A stretch of 64,000 bases of DNA from an uncultured Clostridia bacterium (GCA_944380765.1 CALWIO010000002.1:62001-126000); one strand, 5' to 3'; positions 1-11,000 are shown, counted from the first letter of the stretch. The notes: a model not told the origin generated them from the sequence alone. Program-made: numbers and translations.

Positions 1-1194
1 TATATATGGATACTGTATATATTAAATACTTCTCTTTTTGGCAGTATGCTGGTCAATTCCGAAATTCTGATTGTGCTTTATATATTCAGCTCCTTGCTGC
101 GTATAATTGTTTATATATTTCTCAGTCTCGGCTTAGCGTCTGTGCAGAAAAATGCCGGTAAGCCCGCAAATTTTCTCAGAACAGCGTGTTTGCCCGTTTG
201 CTATGCTGTTATTTCTGCTTATGGACTTTTGCAGCTTAGCGGCTTCATAATTCCCGGTATATTGCTTATCATGTATATTTTGATTTTTTGGGGAATGTAT
301 AAAACCGTGAAAAATCTGAATATAACCGGATATTCAATAAAAACGGCAGTCATCAAGGTAAGCGACGGCTTTATAGCGATAATTCTTTCATTGGTATTGA
401 TTTTCGGCGGCGCGTGCGGTTATTTGTTTTGCGGCGGGTACCCCATGGATTGGTCGCCGGTCAATGCTGATGAAGATGCCGAGGTGGAAACAATAAAAAG
501 TCAGCTCGCAAAGCTCGGATTTCCCGAGTATGTTTTAAATGACCTTACCCCGGAGGATATATCCGCTTGCGAGGGAGCGCTGCAAGTTGTGTCTGATGTT
601 ATTTATGAGAGTATCGGAAGCGGCCTGCTGGAAACAGGTGAGGATGATGAGCTCATGCTCACAGGAGTGGGCGTGCAGGTGCCCGGAGAAAATATGAGTT
701 GGATTGTATTTCATCATTTTCTTTGGACAACCGACCCTCAGTTTTACGGAACTGAATCAATTCAGCTTTGGCCGCCTTATGATTCAAGTTCGGATGTCTG
801 GAGTCCGGCAGGTGAAGTGACGGGGCGCGTTTTGTTTGACAGGGGGGCGGATACCTTTGCGGCCAATTATTACTCGCTCGGACCTCAGATATATACTTCT
901 GACAACGCTGTTTTCGGAGAACAGACTGCTATGGATATTTTTGCGGAATTTTCATTGCCGAAAAACGGGGAAAATTGCAGGGGATATGTTGCCTATCCGG
1001 TTTATCAGACAATCAGCAATTCTATTTTAAGCAGCTGGGCAAATTATACTCATCAGAAAAGCTGGGCTCAGTATCCCGTAATGTCCGCAACACAAAGAAG
1101 AATTACTGAATTTTCTAATTCTGACGCAGCGTTCACAACTGTACAGAGCGCTTTACAGTTTGACGCTAAAAAGGAAGCGGAACTTTTGCGGTAG
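1..1194 (+). CDS. Membrane protein of unknown function, 5' end cut by window edge
   Basis: The reading frame is open from base 1 with no stop before the first ATG at 46 and no Shine-Dalgarno site in front of that ATG, so the gene very probably begins outside the window. From the ATG there are 382 codons. The first ~140 residues hold about four hydrophobic membrane segments (roughly 5-30, 45-65, 68-90, 108-130). They are followed by a soluble, probably exported domain of ~240 residues that begins with an acidic stretch and contains the segment LGFPEYVLNDL. No enzymatic motif is visible and I do not recognise the family with certainty. It ends at a strong terminator shared with the converging serCA unit. 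What lies upstream cannot be judged. Confidence 0.7.
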   Translation, partial: YIWILYILNTSLFGSMLVNSEILIVLYIFSSLLRIIVYIFLSLGLASVQKNAGKPANFLRTACLPVCYAVISAYGLLQLSGFIIPGILLIMYILIFWGMYKTVKNLNITGYSIKTAVIKVSDGFIAIILSLVLIFGGACGYLFCGGYPMDWSPVNADEDAEVETIKSQLAKLGFPEYVLNDLTPEDISACEGALQVVSDVIYESIGSGLLETGEDDELMLTGVGVQVPGENMSWIVFHHFLWTTDPQFYGTESIQLWPPYDSSSDVWSPAGEVTGRVLFDRGADTFAANYYSLGPQIYTSDNAVFGEQTAMDIFAEFSLPKNGENCRGYVAYPVYQTISNSILSSWANYTHQKSWAQYPVMSATQRRITEFSNSDAAFTTVQSALQFDAKKEAELLR

Positions 1195-1235
1195 TTTCAG
1201 AAAACATAGATTATTAAGCGGATATTTTAACATAA

Positions 1236-1267
1236 AAAAGCGGTATGACTTTTGTCATACCGCTTTT
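1236..1267. terminator. Bidirectional intrinsic terminator between the membrane protein and serA
   Basis: This is a perfect 14-base-pair stem (1236-1249 with 1254-1267) closed by a TTTT loop. The left arm starts with A residues and the right arm ends with T residues, so it can work in both directions. It lies between two converging genes, as expected for a shared terminator. Confidence 0.85.
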
Positions 1268-1310
1268 CTGTATAATGTTCTGTTGAGTTAAAGTAAAGAG
1301 TTTATGACAC

Positions 1311-2468
1311 TTACTTTATAACTCTTACGCGGATTATGGATTCAAGTCCGCACACAGCGCTAATCGCTTCTTCCGAAACATCTGTATCTGTATCAATCAT
1401 GGTGTAAGCGTATTCGCCTCTTGATTTGTTCACCATGTTGTCGATGTTTACATTCTCCGAAGCGAGAGTCGATGTAATGCTGCTGACGATTCCGGCAACA
1501 TTTCTGTGAATGATTGTCATTCTGTGTTTGCCGTTTCTGTCAACCGAAACCGCAGGAAGATTAACAGAATTGGTAATGTTTCCGTTTTCAAGATAGTCGG
1601 AAACCTCGTTTACAGCCATAACTGCGCAGTTGTCCTCGGATTCGGGAGTGGAAGCGCCCAGATGAGGTACGGCTATAACTCCGGCGGCGCCGATAAGCGA
1701 CTCGTTCGGGAAGTCGGTTATATACGAAGCGACTTTTCCGTTTTCAAGAGCGGCAATCATATCGGCTGTGTCAACAAGCTCGCCGCGGGCAAAGTTAAGA
1801 ATTCTGACATTGTCCTTCATAACGGCTATGCTGTCTTTGCAGATAATGGCTCTTGTGTCGTCGGTAAGCGGCACATGAAGGGTGATGTAGTCTGATTTTT
1901 CAAATATTTCATTTACCTGGGCGGTTACCGCAACGGCAGGGCTGAGAGCCGCCTTGCTTTTTTCAGAAAGGAAGGGGTCATACCCGATTACATTCATACC
2001 GAGCGCGCAGGCTGCGTTGGCAACAAGTACGCCGATTGCGCCGAGACCTATAACGCCGAGAGTTTTGCCGAGAATTTCGGGACCTGCAAACGCGCTCTTG
2101 CCTTTTTCAACATCTTTTGCTACGGTGTCGCCGGTAAGGGTTTTTGCCCATTCAACGCCGGCAATAATTTTTCTTGAAGTAAGCAAAAGACCTGCGATTA
2201 CAAGTTCCTTAACCGCGTTTGCGTTCGCGCCGGGAGTGTTGAAAACTACAATTCCCTCTTCGCTGCAGCGGTCAATCGGAATGTTGTTTACGCCGGCGCC
2301 CGCTCTCGCGATTGCGAGAGTGTTTTTGTCAAACTGCATGTCGTGCATTGCGGCTGAACGGACAAGTATTGCGTCGGGAGCCTCAACCTCGGTTGAGCAT
2401 TTATAATCGGCGCTGAAACGGGATAAACCCGTTTCAGAAATTTTGTTAAGTGTAAGAATGTTATACAT
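1311..2468 (-). CDS. serA: D-3-phosphoglycerate dehydrogenase
   Basis: The enzyme oxidises 3-phosphoglycerate to 3-phosphohydroxypyruvate with NAD, the first step of serine synthesis. The 385-residue protein has an N-terminal substrate half, a Rossmann nucleotide-binding motif GLGAIG at 141-146, and the catalytic set of this dehydrogenase family: R228 in FARGE, an acidic residue near 256, and H269 in PHLGAS. An ACT regulatory domain occupies about 316-385. It belongs to the short form with one C-terminal ACT domain and no intervening domain, common in Clostridia; feedback by serine through the ACT domain is an inference. It is the second gene of a serC-serA unit. Its Shine-Dalgarno sequence AAGGAG overlaps the serC stop codon, which suggests coupled translation. 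Confidence 0.95.
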   Translation of the reverse strand: MYNILTLNKISETGLSRFSADYKCSTEVEAPDAILVRSAAMHDMQFDKNTLAIARAGAGVNNIPIDRCSEEGIVVFNTPGANANAVKELVIAGLLLTSRKIIAGVEWAKTLTGDTVAKDVEKGKSAFAGPEILGKTLGVIGLGAIGVLVANAACALGMNVIGYDPFLSEKSKAALSPAVAVTAQVNEIFEKSDYITLHVPLTDDTRAIICKDSIAVMKDNVRILNFARGELVDTADMIAALENGKVASYITDFPNESLIGAAGVIAVPHLGASTPESEDNCAVMAVNEVSDYLENGNITNSVNLPAVSVDRNGKHRMTIIHRNVAGIVSSITSTLASENVNIDNMVNKSRGEYAYTMIDTDTDVSEEAISAVCGLESIIRVRVIK

Positions 2469-2479
2469 TGCTTTTCTCC

Positions 2480-3562
2480 TTATGAATTTGCTTCTTCAAA
2501 ATCTTTCATGAAAGCTACCAGCTTTTCAACGCCCTCAACGGGCATTGCGTTGTAAATGGAAGCTCTCATACCGCCGACAGTTCTGTGGCCTTTAAGGTTA
2601 ACAAAGCCGGCTTCGGTTGCCTCTTTAATAAACTTAGCGTTGAGTTCTTCACTGTCGGTTACGAAAGGAACATTCATAAGCGAACGGTCCTCTTTAACAA
2701 CAGTGCCTCTGAACATCTTGCTGTTATCAAGGAAATCATAAAGGATTTTTGCTTTCTTCTCGTTTCTTTCCTTCATAGCTTCCAGTCCGCCGAGGTCTTT
2801 GAGCCATTCAAGAACAAGCTTGCAGATGTAAATTGTGTAGCAGGGGGGAGTGTTATAAAGAGAATCATTGTCCGCGTGAATTTTGTAGTCGAGCATTGTC
2901 GGAGTAATATCGCGCGCGTTCCCGAGCATATCCTCGCGGATTATGCAGATGGTAAGACCTGCGGGAGCAACATTTTTCTGCGCTCCGCCGTAAACCATGG
3001 CGAATTTTGATACATCAAGCGGCTCCGAAAGGAAGCAGGAGGAAATATCCGCAATCAGGGGAATATCGCCTGTGTCGGGAATTTCATGATAAACAGTGCC
3101 GTAAATTGTATTGTTCATGCAGATGTAAACATAGTCGGCGTCAGGAGTAAACTCCTCTTTGCTTACCTTGGGGATATAGCTGAAAGTTTTGTCGGCTGAT
3201 GAGGCAACGGCTCTGGCTTCACCGTATTTCTGAGCCTCGGCAAAGGCTTTTTTCGCCCACTGTCCGGTAATTATGTAGTCGGCTTTATTATTCTTGTTCA
3301 TAAAGTTGAGCGGAATTGCCGCAAACTGTGTTGACGCGCCGCCTTGCAGGAAGAGAACCTTGTAATTATCCGGAATGTTCATAAGCTCGCGAAGAAGAGC
3401 TTCGGCGTCTTTAATTATTTTGTCATATACCTTTGAGCGGTGGCTCATTTCCATTACGGACTGACCGCTTCCCTCATAATCAAGCATTTCCGCCGCGGCT
3501 TTTTTCAGTACTTCCTCGGGAAGCATTGAAGGGCCGGCTGAAAAATTGTAAACTCTTGCCAT
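2480..3562 (-). CDS. serC: Phosphoserine aminotransferase
   Basis: This PLP enzyme transfers the amino group of glutamate to 3-phosphohydroxypyruvate, the second step of serine synthesis. The family opening YNFSAGPSMLP lies right at the N-terminus, and the PLP-binding lysine is K196 in GGAQKN. The length of 360 residues is normal. The start was set at 3562, not at the longer in-frame ATG at 3583, because GGAGGTAA lies just upstream (3568-3575) and the family begins with this short N-terminus. It is the first gene of the serC-serA operon; no serB phosphatase is nearby. Confidence 0.96.
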   Translation of the reverse strand: MARVYNFSAGPSMLPEEVLKKAAAEMLDYEGSGQSVMEMSHRSKVYDKIIKDAEALLRELMNIPDNYKVLFLQGGASTQFAAIPLNFMNKNNKADYIITGQWAKKAFAEAQKYGEARAVASSADKTFSYIPKVSKEEFTPDADYVYICMNNTIYGTVYHEIPDTGDIPLIADISSCFLSEPLDVSKFAMVYGGAQKNVAPAGLTICIIREDMLGNARDITPTMLDYKIHADNDSLYNTPPCYTIYICKLVLEWLKDLGGLEAMKERNEKKAKILYDFLDNSKMFRGTVVKEDRSLMNVPFVTDSEELNAKFIKEATEAGFVNLKGHRTVGGMRASIYNAMPVEGVEKLVAFMKDFEEANS

Positions 3563-3618
3563 GTGAATTACCTCCAAAAACAATAAATGTTATATATGTG
3601 CTGTTGCGCATTGTCGTT

Positions 3619-3648
3619 ATTATATCAAATCCCTTATATAAAAGTCAA
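3619..3648 (-). promoter_or_regulatory. Promoter of serC-serA
   Basis: On the minus strand TTGACT (3643-3648) is followed after 18 bases by a perfect TATAAT (3619-3624). A TG one base before it makes an extended -10. It leaves a leader of about 50 bases before the serC start, with no room for a large riboswitch. Confidence 0.75.
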
Positions 3649-3768
3649 CAAATTGACAAATATTTAACAAACTTTTCGGTATTTTCCCCGAAATAAACAA
3701 TAATCCTGTGCAACTTCTTAACAAAGTCGGGGTTATATACAAAAAAATCAAAATTTTTCCCCTTATTA

Positions 3769-3797
3769 TTGCAGTAATCGCAGTTTTATTATATAAT
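3769..3797 (+). promoter_or_regulatory. Promoter of lon
   Basis: TTGCAG (3769-3774) and TATAAT (3792-3797) are separated by 17 bases, directly upstream of lon. I saw no heat-shock operator of the CIRCE type in the leader. The lon Shine-Dalgarno AGGAG (3808-3812) sits 15 bases from the ATG, which is unusually far. Confidence 0.7.
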
Positions 3798-3827
3798 GTT
3801 TTGTAATAGGAGTGATTTTTTTAAACA

Positions 3828-6179
3828 ATGGAAAACAATAAAAGCTTATTTAACGAATTTAATGAAAAATCCTTTTCAATGCCGATGGTGGCGCTGAGAG
3901 GGCTTGTAATATTTCCCGAAATGACTCTCCATTTTGATGTGGGCAGGGTAAAATCCGTGCGCGCCGTAAAAGCGGCTATGGAGCAGAAAAGCAACATTTT
4001 TCTTGCCGCGCAGATGGATATGGAGTGCGACGACCCCAGATATGACGATATTTTTCAGGCGGGCGTTGTCTGCGAGATAAAGCAGGTAGTAAAACTTCCC
4101 GGTACCGACACTTTAAGAGTGGTGGTTTACGGTCTTTACCGTGCCCGGCTTGTGCATATCACATCGGCCAATCCGTACCTTTCGGCTATTGTAAACAGAA
4201 TTGAAACCGAGAGCGTTGCTCCCGTCAAAAAGATGTATGAAGAGGCGCTTGTCAGGCGGCTTGTGGAAATATTTGAGGAGTACGCTTCATATATCCCCAA
4301 ACTTCCGCCAGATGTAATTATCGGGGTTTCCGTTCGCCGTGAGTCAGCCGAGATAACTGATTACATTTTATCAAATATCGCGCTTGACTACACCGTCAAG
4401 CAGTCGCTTCTCGAAGAACTCGACCCGCTTAAAAGGGCCGAGCGGCTGTGCGTTATACTCACAAAGGAAATCGAGCTGCTTTCAATCGAGGACGAGATAA
4501 ACAGCAAAGTTCAGGAGCAGATGGACGAAAATCAAAAAGAATACTATCTGCGCGAACAGATTAAGGCTATTTCCGAGGAGTTAAACGAGGGCGAAAGCTC
4601 AATAGGCGAGGCTGAGGAGTACCGCGAAAAAATCAGGGCAATCGGTTTTGGAGAGGATATTGAGAAAAAGCTTTTAAAAGAGTGCGACCGTATGATGAAA
4701 ATGCAGTCGTCAAGTCCCGAGTCAGCCGTAATCAGGAACTATCTTGATAAAATTGTCGGACTGCCGTGGAATGTGTTTACAGAGGACAACCTTGATATTG
4801 ACAGTGCCCGCGGGATTCTTGACGAGGACCACTACGGACTGACAGATGTTAAGGAAAGAATAATCGAATACCTTGCGGTCAGAAAAATAAATTCCGGTGT
4901 AAAAGGTCAGATAATCTGCCTTGCAGGCCCTCCCGGAGTCGGCAAAACCTCAATCGCAAAATCCCTTGCCCGCGCTATGGGCAGGAGCTATGCCAGAATA
5001 TCCCTCGGCGGAGTCCGTGACGAGGCGGATATAAGAGGACACAGAAAGACATATATCGGCTCCATGCCGGGCAGAATAATAGAGGCGCTCGAAGCCGCTA
5101 AAACTTCAAATCCACTTATTTTGCTTGACGAGGTTGACAAGCTCGGCAGCGACCACAGAGGCGACCCGTCAGCTGCGCTTCTGGAAGTGCTTGATTCCGA
5201 GCAGAACAGCGCTTTCTGCGACCATTATCTTGAAATTCCCTACGATTTAAGCAAAGTACTGTTTATAACCACCGCAAACGATAAAAGCCGTATTCCCGCG
5301 CCTTTGCTTGACAGAATGGAAATTATTGATTTGCCGGGATATACCTATGAGGAAAAATTCAATATAGCAAAAAGGCACTTGGTTCCCAAACAGTTAAAGG
5401 AAAACGGACTTAAAAAGTCAAATGTAAAAATAACCGACAAAGCTCTTCGTTCAATAATCAGCGGATATACTAAGGAAGCGGGCGTGCGCGTGCTGGAACG
5501 CACGATAGCTTCCGCGTTCAGAAAAACCGCCGTGCGCTACGCTCAGGGATTTGACGGTAAAATTACAATTAAGGACAGCGATTTAAAAGAATATCTAGGC
5601 CCTGTTAAATTCAAGCCCGACGATTTATCAAAAACGAATAAAGTTGGCGTTGTAAACGGCCTTGCATATACTTCCGTCGGCGGCACTATGCTCACCGTAG
5701 AAGCCGTTGTTATGGACGGTACGGGCAGGCTTGAGCTTACCGGCTCACTGGGCGATGTAATCAAGGAGTCTGCAAAAGCCGCTCTTAGCTTTATCAGGGC
5801 AAACGCCGATAAATACCGTATCGACAAGAATTTTTATGCCGATAAGGATATACATATTCATTTCCCGGAGGGCGCTGTTCCGAAAGACGGCCCTTCCGCC
5901 GGCGTGACAGTCTTTACCGCTCTTGTTTCGGCTCTTTCGGGCTGTAAAGTCCGCGCCGATGTCGCCATGACGGGTGAGATTACTGTCACCGGAAGGGTGC
6001 TTCCTATCGGCGGACTTCGTGAAAAAACGATGGCGGCATATATTGAGGGAATAAAAACCGTAATCGTTCCTGAGGCAAACCGCAGCGACCTTGAAAAAAT
6101 TGACGATAAGGTTAAAGAAAACATTAAGTTTGTATTTGCCTCATGCGGCGATGATGTTCTTAAAACCGCTTTGGTTTAA
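3828..6179 (+). CDS. lon: ATP-dependent Lon protease
   Basis: Lon is a cytosolic AAA+ protease that degrades misfolded and regulatory proteins. The 783-residue protein has the expected order: an N-terminal substrate-binding domain (about 17-210), a coiled region, an AAA+ module with Walker A GPPGVGKT at 367-374 and Walker B LLDEVD near 430-437, and a C-terminal protease domain with the Ser-Lys dyad S690 (in PKDGPSAG) and K733 (in GGLREK). The spacing of 43 residues between the two is the family norm. It starts at ATG 3828 because an in-frame stop lies just upstream. engB follows 9 bases downstream, the same lon-engB order as in Bacillus. Confidence 0.97.
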   Translation: MENNKSLFNEFNEKSFSMPMVALRGLVIFPEMTLHFDVGRVKSVRAVKAAMEQKSNIFLAAQMDMECDDPRYDDIFQAGVVCEIKQVVKLPGTDTLRVVVYGLYRARLVHITSANPYLSAIVNRIETESVAPVKKMYEEALVRRLVEIFEEYASYIPKLPPDVIIGVSVRRESAEITDYILSNIALDYTVKQSLLEELDPLKRAERLCVILTKEIELLSIEDEINSKVQEQMDENQKEYYLREQIKAISEELNEGESSIGEAEEYREKIRAIGFGEDIEKKLLKECDRMMKMQSSSPESAVIRNYLDKIVGLPWNVFTEDNLDIDSARGILDEDHYGLTDVKERIIEYLAVRKINSGVKGQIICLAGPPGVGKTSIAKSLARAMGRSYARISLGGVRDEADIRGHRKTYIGSMPGRIIEALEAAKTSNPLILLDEVDKLGSDHRGDPSAALLEVLDSEQNSAFCDHYLEIPYDLSKVLFITTANDKSRIPAPLLDRMEIIDLPGYTYEEKFNIAKRHLVPKQLKENGLKKSNVKITDKALRSIISGYTKEAGVRVLERTIASAFRKTAVRYAQGFDGKITIKDSDLKEYLGPVKFKPDDLSKTNKVGVVNGLAYTSVGGTMLTVEAVVMDGTGRLELTGSLGDVIKESAKAALSFIRANADKYRIDKNFYADKDIHIHFPEGAVPKDGPSAGVTVFTALVSALSGCKVRADVAMTGEITVTGRVLPIGGLREKTMAAYIEGIKTVIVPEANRSDLEKIDDKVKENIKFVFASCGDDVLKTALV

Positions 6180-6188
6180 CGGAGGATT

Positions 6189-6776
6189 ATGAGATACGAT
6201 AAAGCCGAATTTAAAAGCGCTTACGGCACCTTTTCACAGCTTCCGCCCTCTGACGCGCCCGAGATTGCCTTTGCCGGCAGGTCGAATGTGGGCAAAAGCT
6301 CACTGCTTAACAGGCTGTTTATGCGCAAATCACTCGCGCGGGTCAGCTCCGTGCCCGGCAAAACCGTGACAATCAACTTCTATGATGTTGACTCGGTGTA
6401 TTTTGTGGATTTGCCCGGATACGGTTACGCTAAGGTGGCAAAGTCCGAAAAAGAACGCTGGGCGCACATGATGGAGGGGTATTTCAACTCCGGCAGAAAC
6501 ATAAAGCTTGTCGTGCAGCTTATCGATATGCGGCATCCGCCTACAAACGACGATTTAATGATGATGCGTTTTCTTTCGGAAAGTGGCTACGCTTTCATTG
6601 TTGTTATGACCAAAAGCGACAAGCTTAAAAAGAAAAAGGACTATGTAAACCGCCTTGAAAATTCAAAGCTTGAACTCAGCTTTGTTCCCGAAGAAAGGAT
6701 TATTCCCTTTTCAGCGGAAACCGGCGAGGGGCTTGACACAGTAAAAAAATACATTGAGCAATATATCGGAGGATAA
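6189..6776 (+). CDS. engB: Ribosome biogenesis GTPase EngB (YsxC/YihA)
   Basis: This GTPase is needed for assembly of the 50S ribosomal subunit. The 195-residue protein carries G1 GRSNVGKS (30-37), a G3 motif DLPGYG (74-79) and G4 TKSD; the length is typical. It is preceded by GGAGG and lies 9 bases after lon, so the two are probably one transcript. lysA begins 2 bases after its stop codon, with lysA's Shine-Dalgarno site inside the engB end. Confidence 0.95.
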   Translation: MRYDKAEFKSAYGTFSQLPPSDAPEIAFAGRSNVGKSSLLNRLFMRKSLARVSSVPGKTVTINFYDVDSVYFVDLPGYGYAKVAKSEKERWAHMMEGYFNSGRNIKLVVQLIDMRHPPTNDDLMMMRFLSESGYAFIVVMTKSDKLKKKKDYVNRLENSKLELSFVPEERIIPFSAETGEGLDTVKKYIEQYIGG

Positions 6777-6778
6777 AA

Positions 6779-8050
6779 ATGATTAAAAAACCTTTTACAA
6801 CAAAAGAAAAGCTTGAGGAAATCGCGGCAGTTTATCCCACGCCTTTCCATATTTATGATGAAGAGGGTATAAGAAAGAACGCCGAGAATTTATATAAGGC
6901 GTTTTCATGGAATAAGGGATTTAAAGAATATTTTGCCGTTAAGGCAACGCCTAATCCCTTTATTATCAATATTTTAAGAGAATACGGCTGCGGCTGCGAC
7001 TGCTCCTCGGTAACCGAGCTTATGCTTTCAAAAGCGATAGGAGCAGTAGGCGATGATGTTATGTTCTCCTCAAACGATACTCCCGCAGACGAGTTTAAAT
7101 ATGCCGCCGATATGGGCGCAATTATAAACCTTGACGACATTTCACATATAGCCATAGTTGAAAAAACTCTCGGCAAGCTTCCCGAAAAAATGTCCTGCCG
7201 CTATAATCCCGGCGGTTATTTTACAATTTCCAATAATATAATGGACAATCCCGGCGACGCTAAATACGGTATGACCACCGAGCAGCTTTTTGAGGCGTTC
7301 AGGATTCTCAGATCTAAGGGCGTAAAGGAGTTCGGAATACACGCTTTTCTTGCCAGCAACACGGTTACCAACGAGTATTACCCGACTCTCGCGAAAACTC
7401 TTTTTGAAGTGGCAGTAAAACTGCGTGACGAAACGGGAGCTGATATTAAATTTATCAACCTTTCCGGCGGAATCGGCATTCCTTACCGTCCCGAACAGGA
7501 GCCTAACGATATTTTTGAGATTTCAAAAGGCGTTCAGAAGGTTTATAACGATGTGCTCGCGAAAGCGGGTATGGGCGATGTCGCCATTTATACGGAGCTC
7601 GGCAGATTTATGCTCGCTCCCTACGGCGCTCTTGTCACCAGAGCGATAAATGAAAAGCATACGCACAAGGAGTATATAGGCGTTGACGCCTGCGCGGTAA
7701 ATCTTATGCGTCCGGCTATGTACGGCGCCTATCATCATATCACCGTTATGGGCAAAGAAGACGCCGCCTGCGACCATAAATATGATGTAACCGGCTCGCT
7801 TTGCGAAAATAACGACAAATTCGCCATTGACAGAATGCTTCCGAAAATAGAAATGGGCGACCTTATATATATACACGATACCGGAGCGCACGGCTTCGCT
7901 ATGGGTTATAATTATAACGGAAAGCTGAAGTCGGCCGAGATTCTTTTAAAGTCGGATAAGAGCTTTGAGCTTATCAGACGCGCGGAAACACCCGCCGACT
8001 ATTTCAGAACCTTTGACTGCTTTGATTTTTATAAAAAAGTAACCGAGTAA
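6779..8050 (+). CDS. lysA: Diaminopimelate decarboxylase
   Basis: This PLP-dependent fold-III decarboxylase turns meso-diaminopimelate into lysine. Visible signatures in the 423-residue protein are the PLP lysine K55 in FAVKAT, the glycine-rich phosphate-binding loop GGIG (230-233), the Y-T-E-L-G-R segment (271-276) and the active-site cysteine C342 in TGSLCEN. The close relatives that share this fold decarboxylate carboxynorspermidine or arginine; the SLCEN form fits the diaminopimelate enzyme. It is translated from GGAGG inside the end of engB and is probably part of the lon-engB transcript. dnaE follows 13 bases later. Confidence 0.9.
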   Translation: MIKKPFTTKEKLEEIAAVYPTPFHIYDEEGIRKNAENLYKAFSWNKGFKEYFAVKATPNPFIINILREYGCGCDCSSVTELMLSKAIGAVGDDVMFSSNDTPADEFKYAADMGAIINLDDISHIAIVEKTLGKLPEKMSCRYNPGGYFTISNNIMDNPGDAKYGMTTEQLFEAFRILRSKGVKEFGIHAFLASNTVTNEYYPTLAKTLFEVAVKLRDETGADIKFINLSGGIGIPYRPEQEPNDIFEISKGVQKVYNDVLAKAGMGDVAIYTELGRFMLAPYGALVTRAINEKHTHKEYIGVDACAVNLMRPAMYGAYHHITVMGKEDAACDHKYDVTGSLCENNDKFAIDRMLPKIEMGDLIYIHDTGAHGFAMGYNYNGKLKSAEILLKSDKSFELIRRAETPADYFRTFDCFDFYKKVTE

Positions 8051-8063
8051 CCGAGGTAATTCA

Positions 8064-11000
8064 ATGTCGTTTGTTCATCTTCATGTGCATACGGAATACA
8101 GCCTGCTGGACGGCGCATGCCGTCTGGACAGGCTTTGTCAGTCTGCGGCAAAAATGGGACAGACGGCGCTCGCAATAACCGACCACGGAAACCTTTTCGG
8201 AGCGGTTGACTTTTACAAAACCGCGAAAAAATATAATATCAAGCCTATAATCGGCTGCGAGGTTTATGTTGCCGCCCGCAGCCGCTTTGACAAGGTGCAC
8301 GGCATTGACTCGGAAAGGCATCACCTTGTACTGCTTTGCAAAAACGAAACAGGTTATAAAAACCTAATAAAAATGGTTTCTTCCGCCTGGGTTGAAGGCT
8401 TTTACACAAAGCCGAGAATCGACCGCGAGCTTCTTGAAAAACACCATGAGGGGCTCATAGCCATGTCGGCGTGTCTCGCCGGTGAAATTCCCAAGCACTT
8501 GGCGGCAGGGGACTATCAGGGCGCAAAGTCGGCAGCTTTGCGGTATTATAATCTTTTCGGCAAGGGCAATTTTTATCTGGAACTTCAAAACCACGATATT
8601 CCCGAACAGTCAAGAGTAAACGAGGGCCTGCGCAGAATTTCCTCAGAAACCGGAATACCTCTTGTTGCTACAAACGATGTGCACTATGTGGAGCAGAAAG
8701 ACGCCAATGTTCAGAAAATTTTAATCTGCATAGCGACAAACCACACGGTTGACGAGGAAAACTCCCTTGAATTTCAGAGCGACAATTTTTATCTTAAATC
8801 CGAAAGCGAAATGCGCGGGCTTTTCGCTGATTTTGACGGCGCAGTTGAAAATACCCAAAAAATTGCCGATAGCTGTAATTTTGACTTTGAGTTCGGAAAA
8901 ACAAAACTGCCTCACTTTGATGTGCCGGACAACATCAGTCATTTTGACTATCTTCGCAAAAAAAGCTATGAGGGACTTTTTGCCCGTTACGGCAGTACGC
9001 CGGATAAAGCCTGCACAGACAGGCTTGAATACGAGCTCGGCGTTATCAACAGTATGGGCTATGTCGATTACTTTTTAATTGTTGCCGACTTTATTGACTA
9101 CGCAAAGCGCAACAAAATACCGGTAGGCCCAGGCAGAGGATCGGGAGCCGGCAGTATATGCGCCTATTGTATGGGAATCACCAGTATTGACCCGATTAAA
9201 TATAACCTCATTTTTGAGCGCTTTTTAAATCCTGAAAGAGTCAGTATGCCCGATATTGATGTGGATTTCTGCTATGAGCGCAGGGGAGAGGTTATTGACT
9301 ATGTTATAAATAAATACGGCGCTGACCATGTGGCGCAGATTGTGACTTTCGGAACAATGGCCGCTCGCGCTGCTCTTCGTGATGTAGGCAGAGCCATGGG
9401 ACTTTCCTACGCTTTTGTGGATTCGGTCGCTAAAAAAATACCGCGTTCAATAGGTATTACCATTGAAAAAGCGCTTGCGGAAAGCGGTGAGCTTCTTGAA
9501 GAATATAACGCCGATGAAAAGGTAAAGGAACTCATTGACACCGCAAGGAGCGTTGAGGGTATGCCCCGTCACGCTTCAACGCACGCGGCGGGTATTGTAA
9601 TAACTGATAAGCCCGTAAGCGACTATGTGCCGCTCGCAAGGAACGACGAGGCGGTTGTAACCCAGTTTACAATGACCGCAATCGAGGAACTCGGGCTTTT
9701 AAAAATGGACTTTTTAGGGCTCAGAACGCTAACGGTAATTGATGACTGCGTAAAAGCCGTAAACCGTTATGAGCCGGATTTTGATATTGAAAAAATTCCC
9801 CTTGATGATAAAAAAGTTTTCGCTCTTTTTTCATCAGGTCAGACCGACGGCGTTTTTCAGTGCGAGTCAAGCGGTATGCGCAGCGTATTTATGCGGCTTA
9901 AACCCACGGGACTTGAAGATATAATAGCCGTAATTTCTCTTTACAGACCGGGCCCTATGGACTCAATCGACGCATATATTGAAAACAGGCATAATCCGGA
10001 AAAAATAAGATACAAAACCGAACTCTTGAAGGGTATTCTTGATGTTACCTACGGCTGTATGGTGTATCAGGAACAGGTTATGCAGATTTTCAGAACTCTC
10101 GCGGGTTATTCTCTCGGCAGAGCTGATATTGTACGCAGAGCCATGTCCAAAAAGAAACATTCGGTTATGGAGGAAGAGCGCGCGCATTTCTGCAAAGGCG
10201 CGGCGTTAAACGGAATTGACGAAAAAACCGCTGACGAGATTTTTGACGAAATGTCGTCTTTTGCCTCTTACGCATTCAATAAATCCCACGCGGCGGCTTA
10301 TGCCGTAGTCGCGTACAGAACGGCATATCTTAAATGTTATTATCCCTGCGAGTTCTGCGCGGCTTTGTTAACCAGCGTGCTCGATAACGCCGATAAGGTC
10401 GCGGCGTATATTGAGGACTGCAAAAAGAACGGCATAAAAACTTTACCGCCGAGCGTTAACGGCAGCTTTAAAAACTTTACGGCGGACCGTGAGAACAGGT
10501 CAATAGTTTTCGGACTTCTGGCAATAAAGAATTTAGGGCATGATTTTATTGATACAATTATTTCTGAAAGGGAGCGAAACGGAGCGTACACCTCTTTTTA
10601 TTCATTTTGTCAGAGAGTGTACGGCAAAGGCTTTAACAAAAGGGCGGTTGAAAGCTTGATTAAAAGCGGAGCGCTTGACTCGCTCGGAAGCAACCGCAGG
10701 GAAATGCTTATAAATCTGCCGCTCATAGTTGATGAACTTGACGCAGCAAAACGCCGTAATCTGGAAGGGCAGATAGGCTTTTTCGATTCGCAGTCGGTCA
10801 GTGTATCCCCCTATTCAATGAAAAAGGCCGACGAGTTCAGCGAGGCGGAGCTTTTGTCATTGGAAAAGGAAACCATAGGTCTTTATATCACATCTCACCC
10901 TATGGAACAATATAAGGAGCTTGCCGCTAAATTAAAATGCGACAGAATCAGCGATATTGTCAACAGCGAAAATGATTCTGATTCCCGTTATGTCGATTCC

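Noticed and set aside
3643-3676. Plus-strand TTGACA at 3653-3658 as a lon promoter
   Set aside because: No -10 element lies 15-19 bases downstream. The pair at 3769/3792 is much better.
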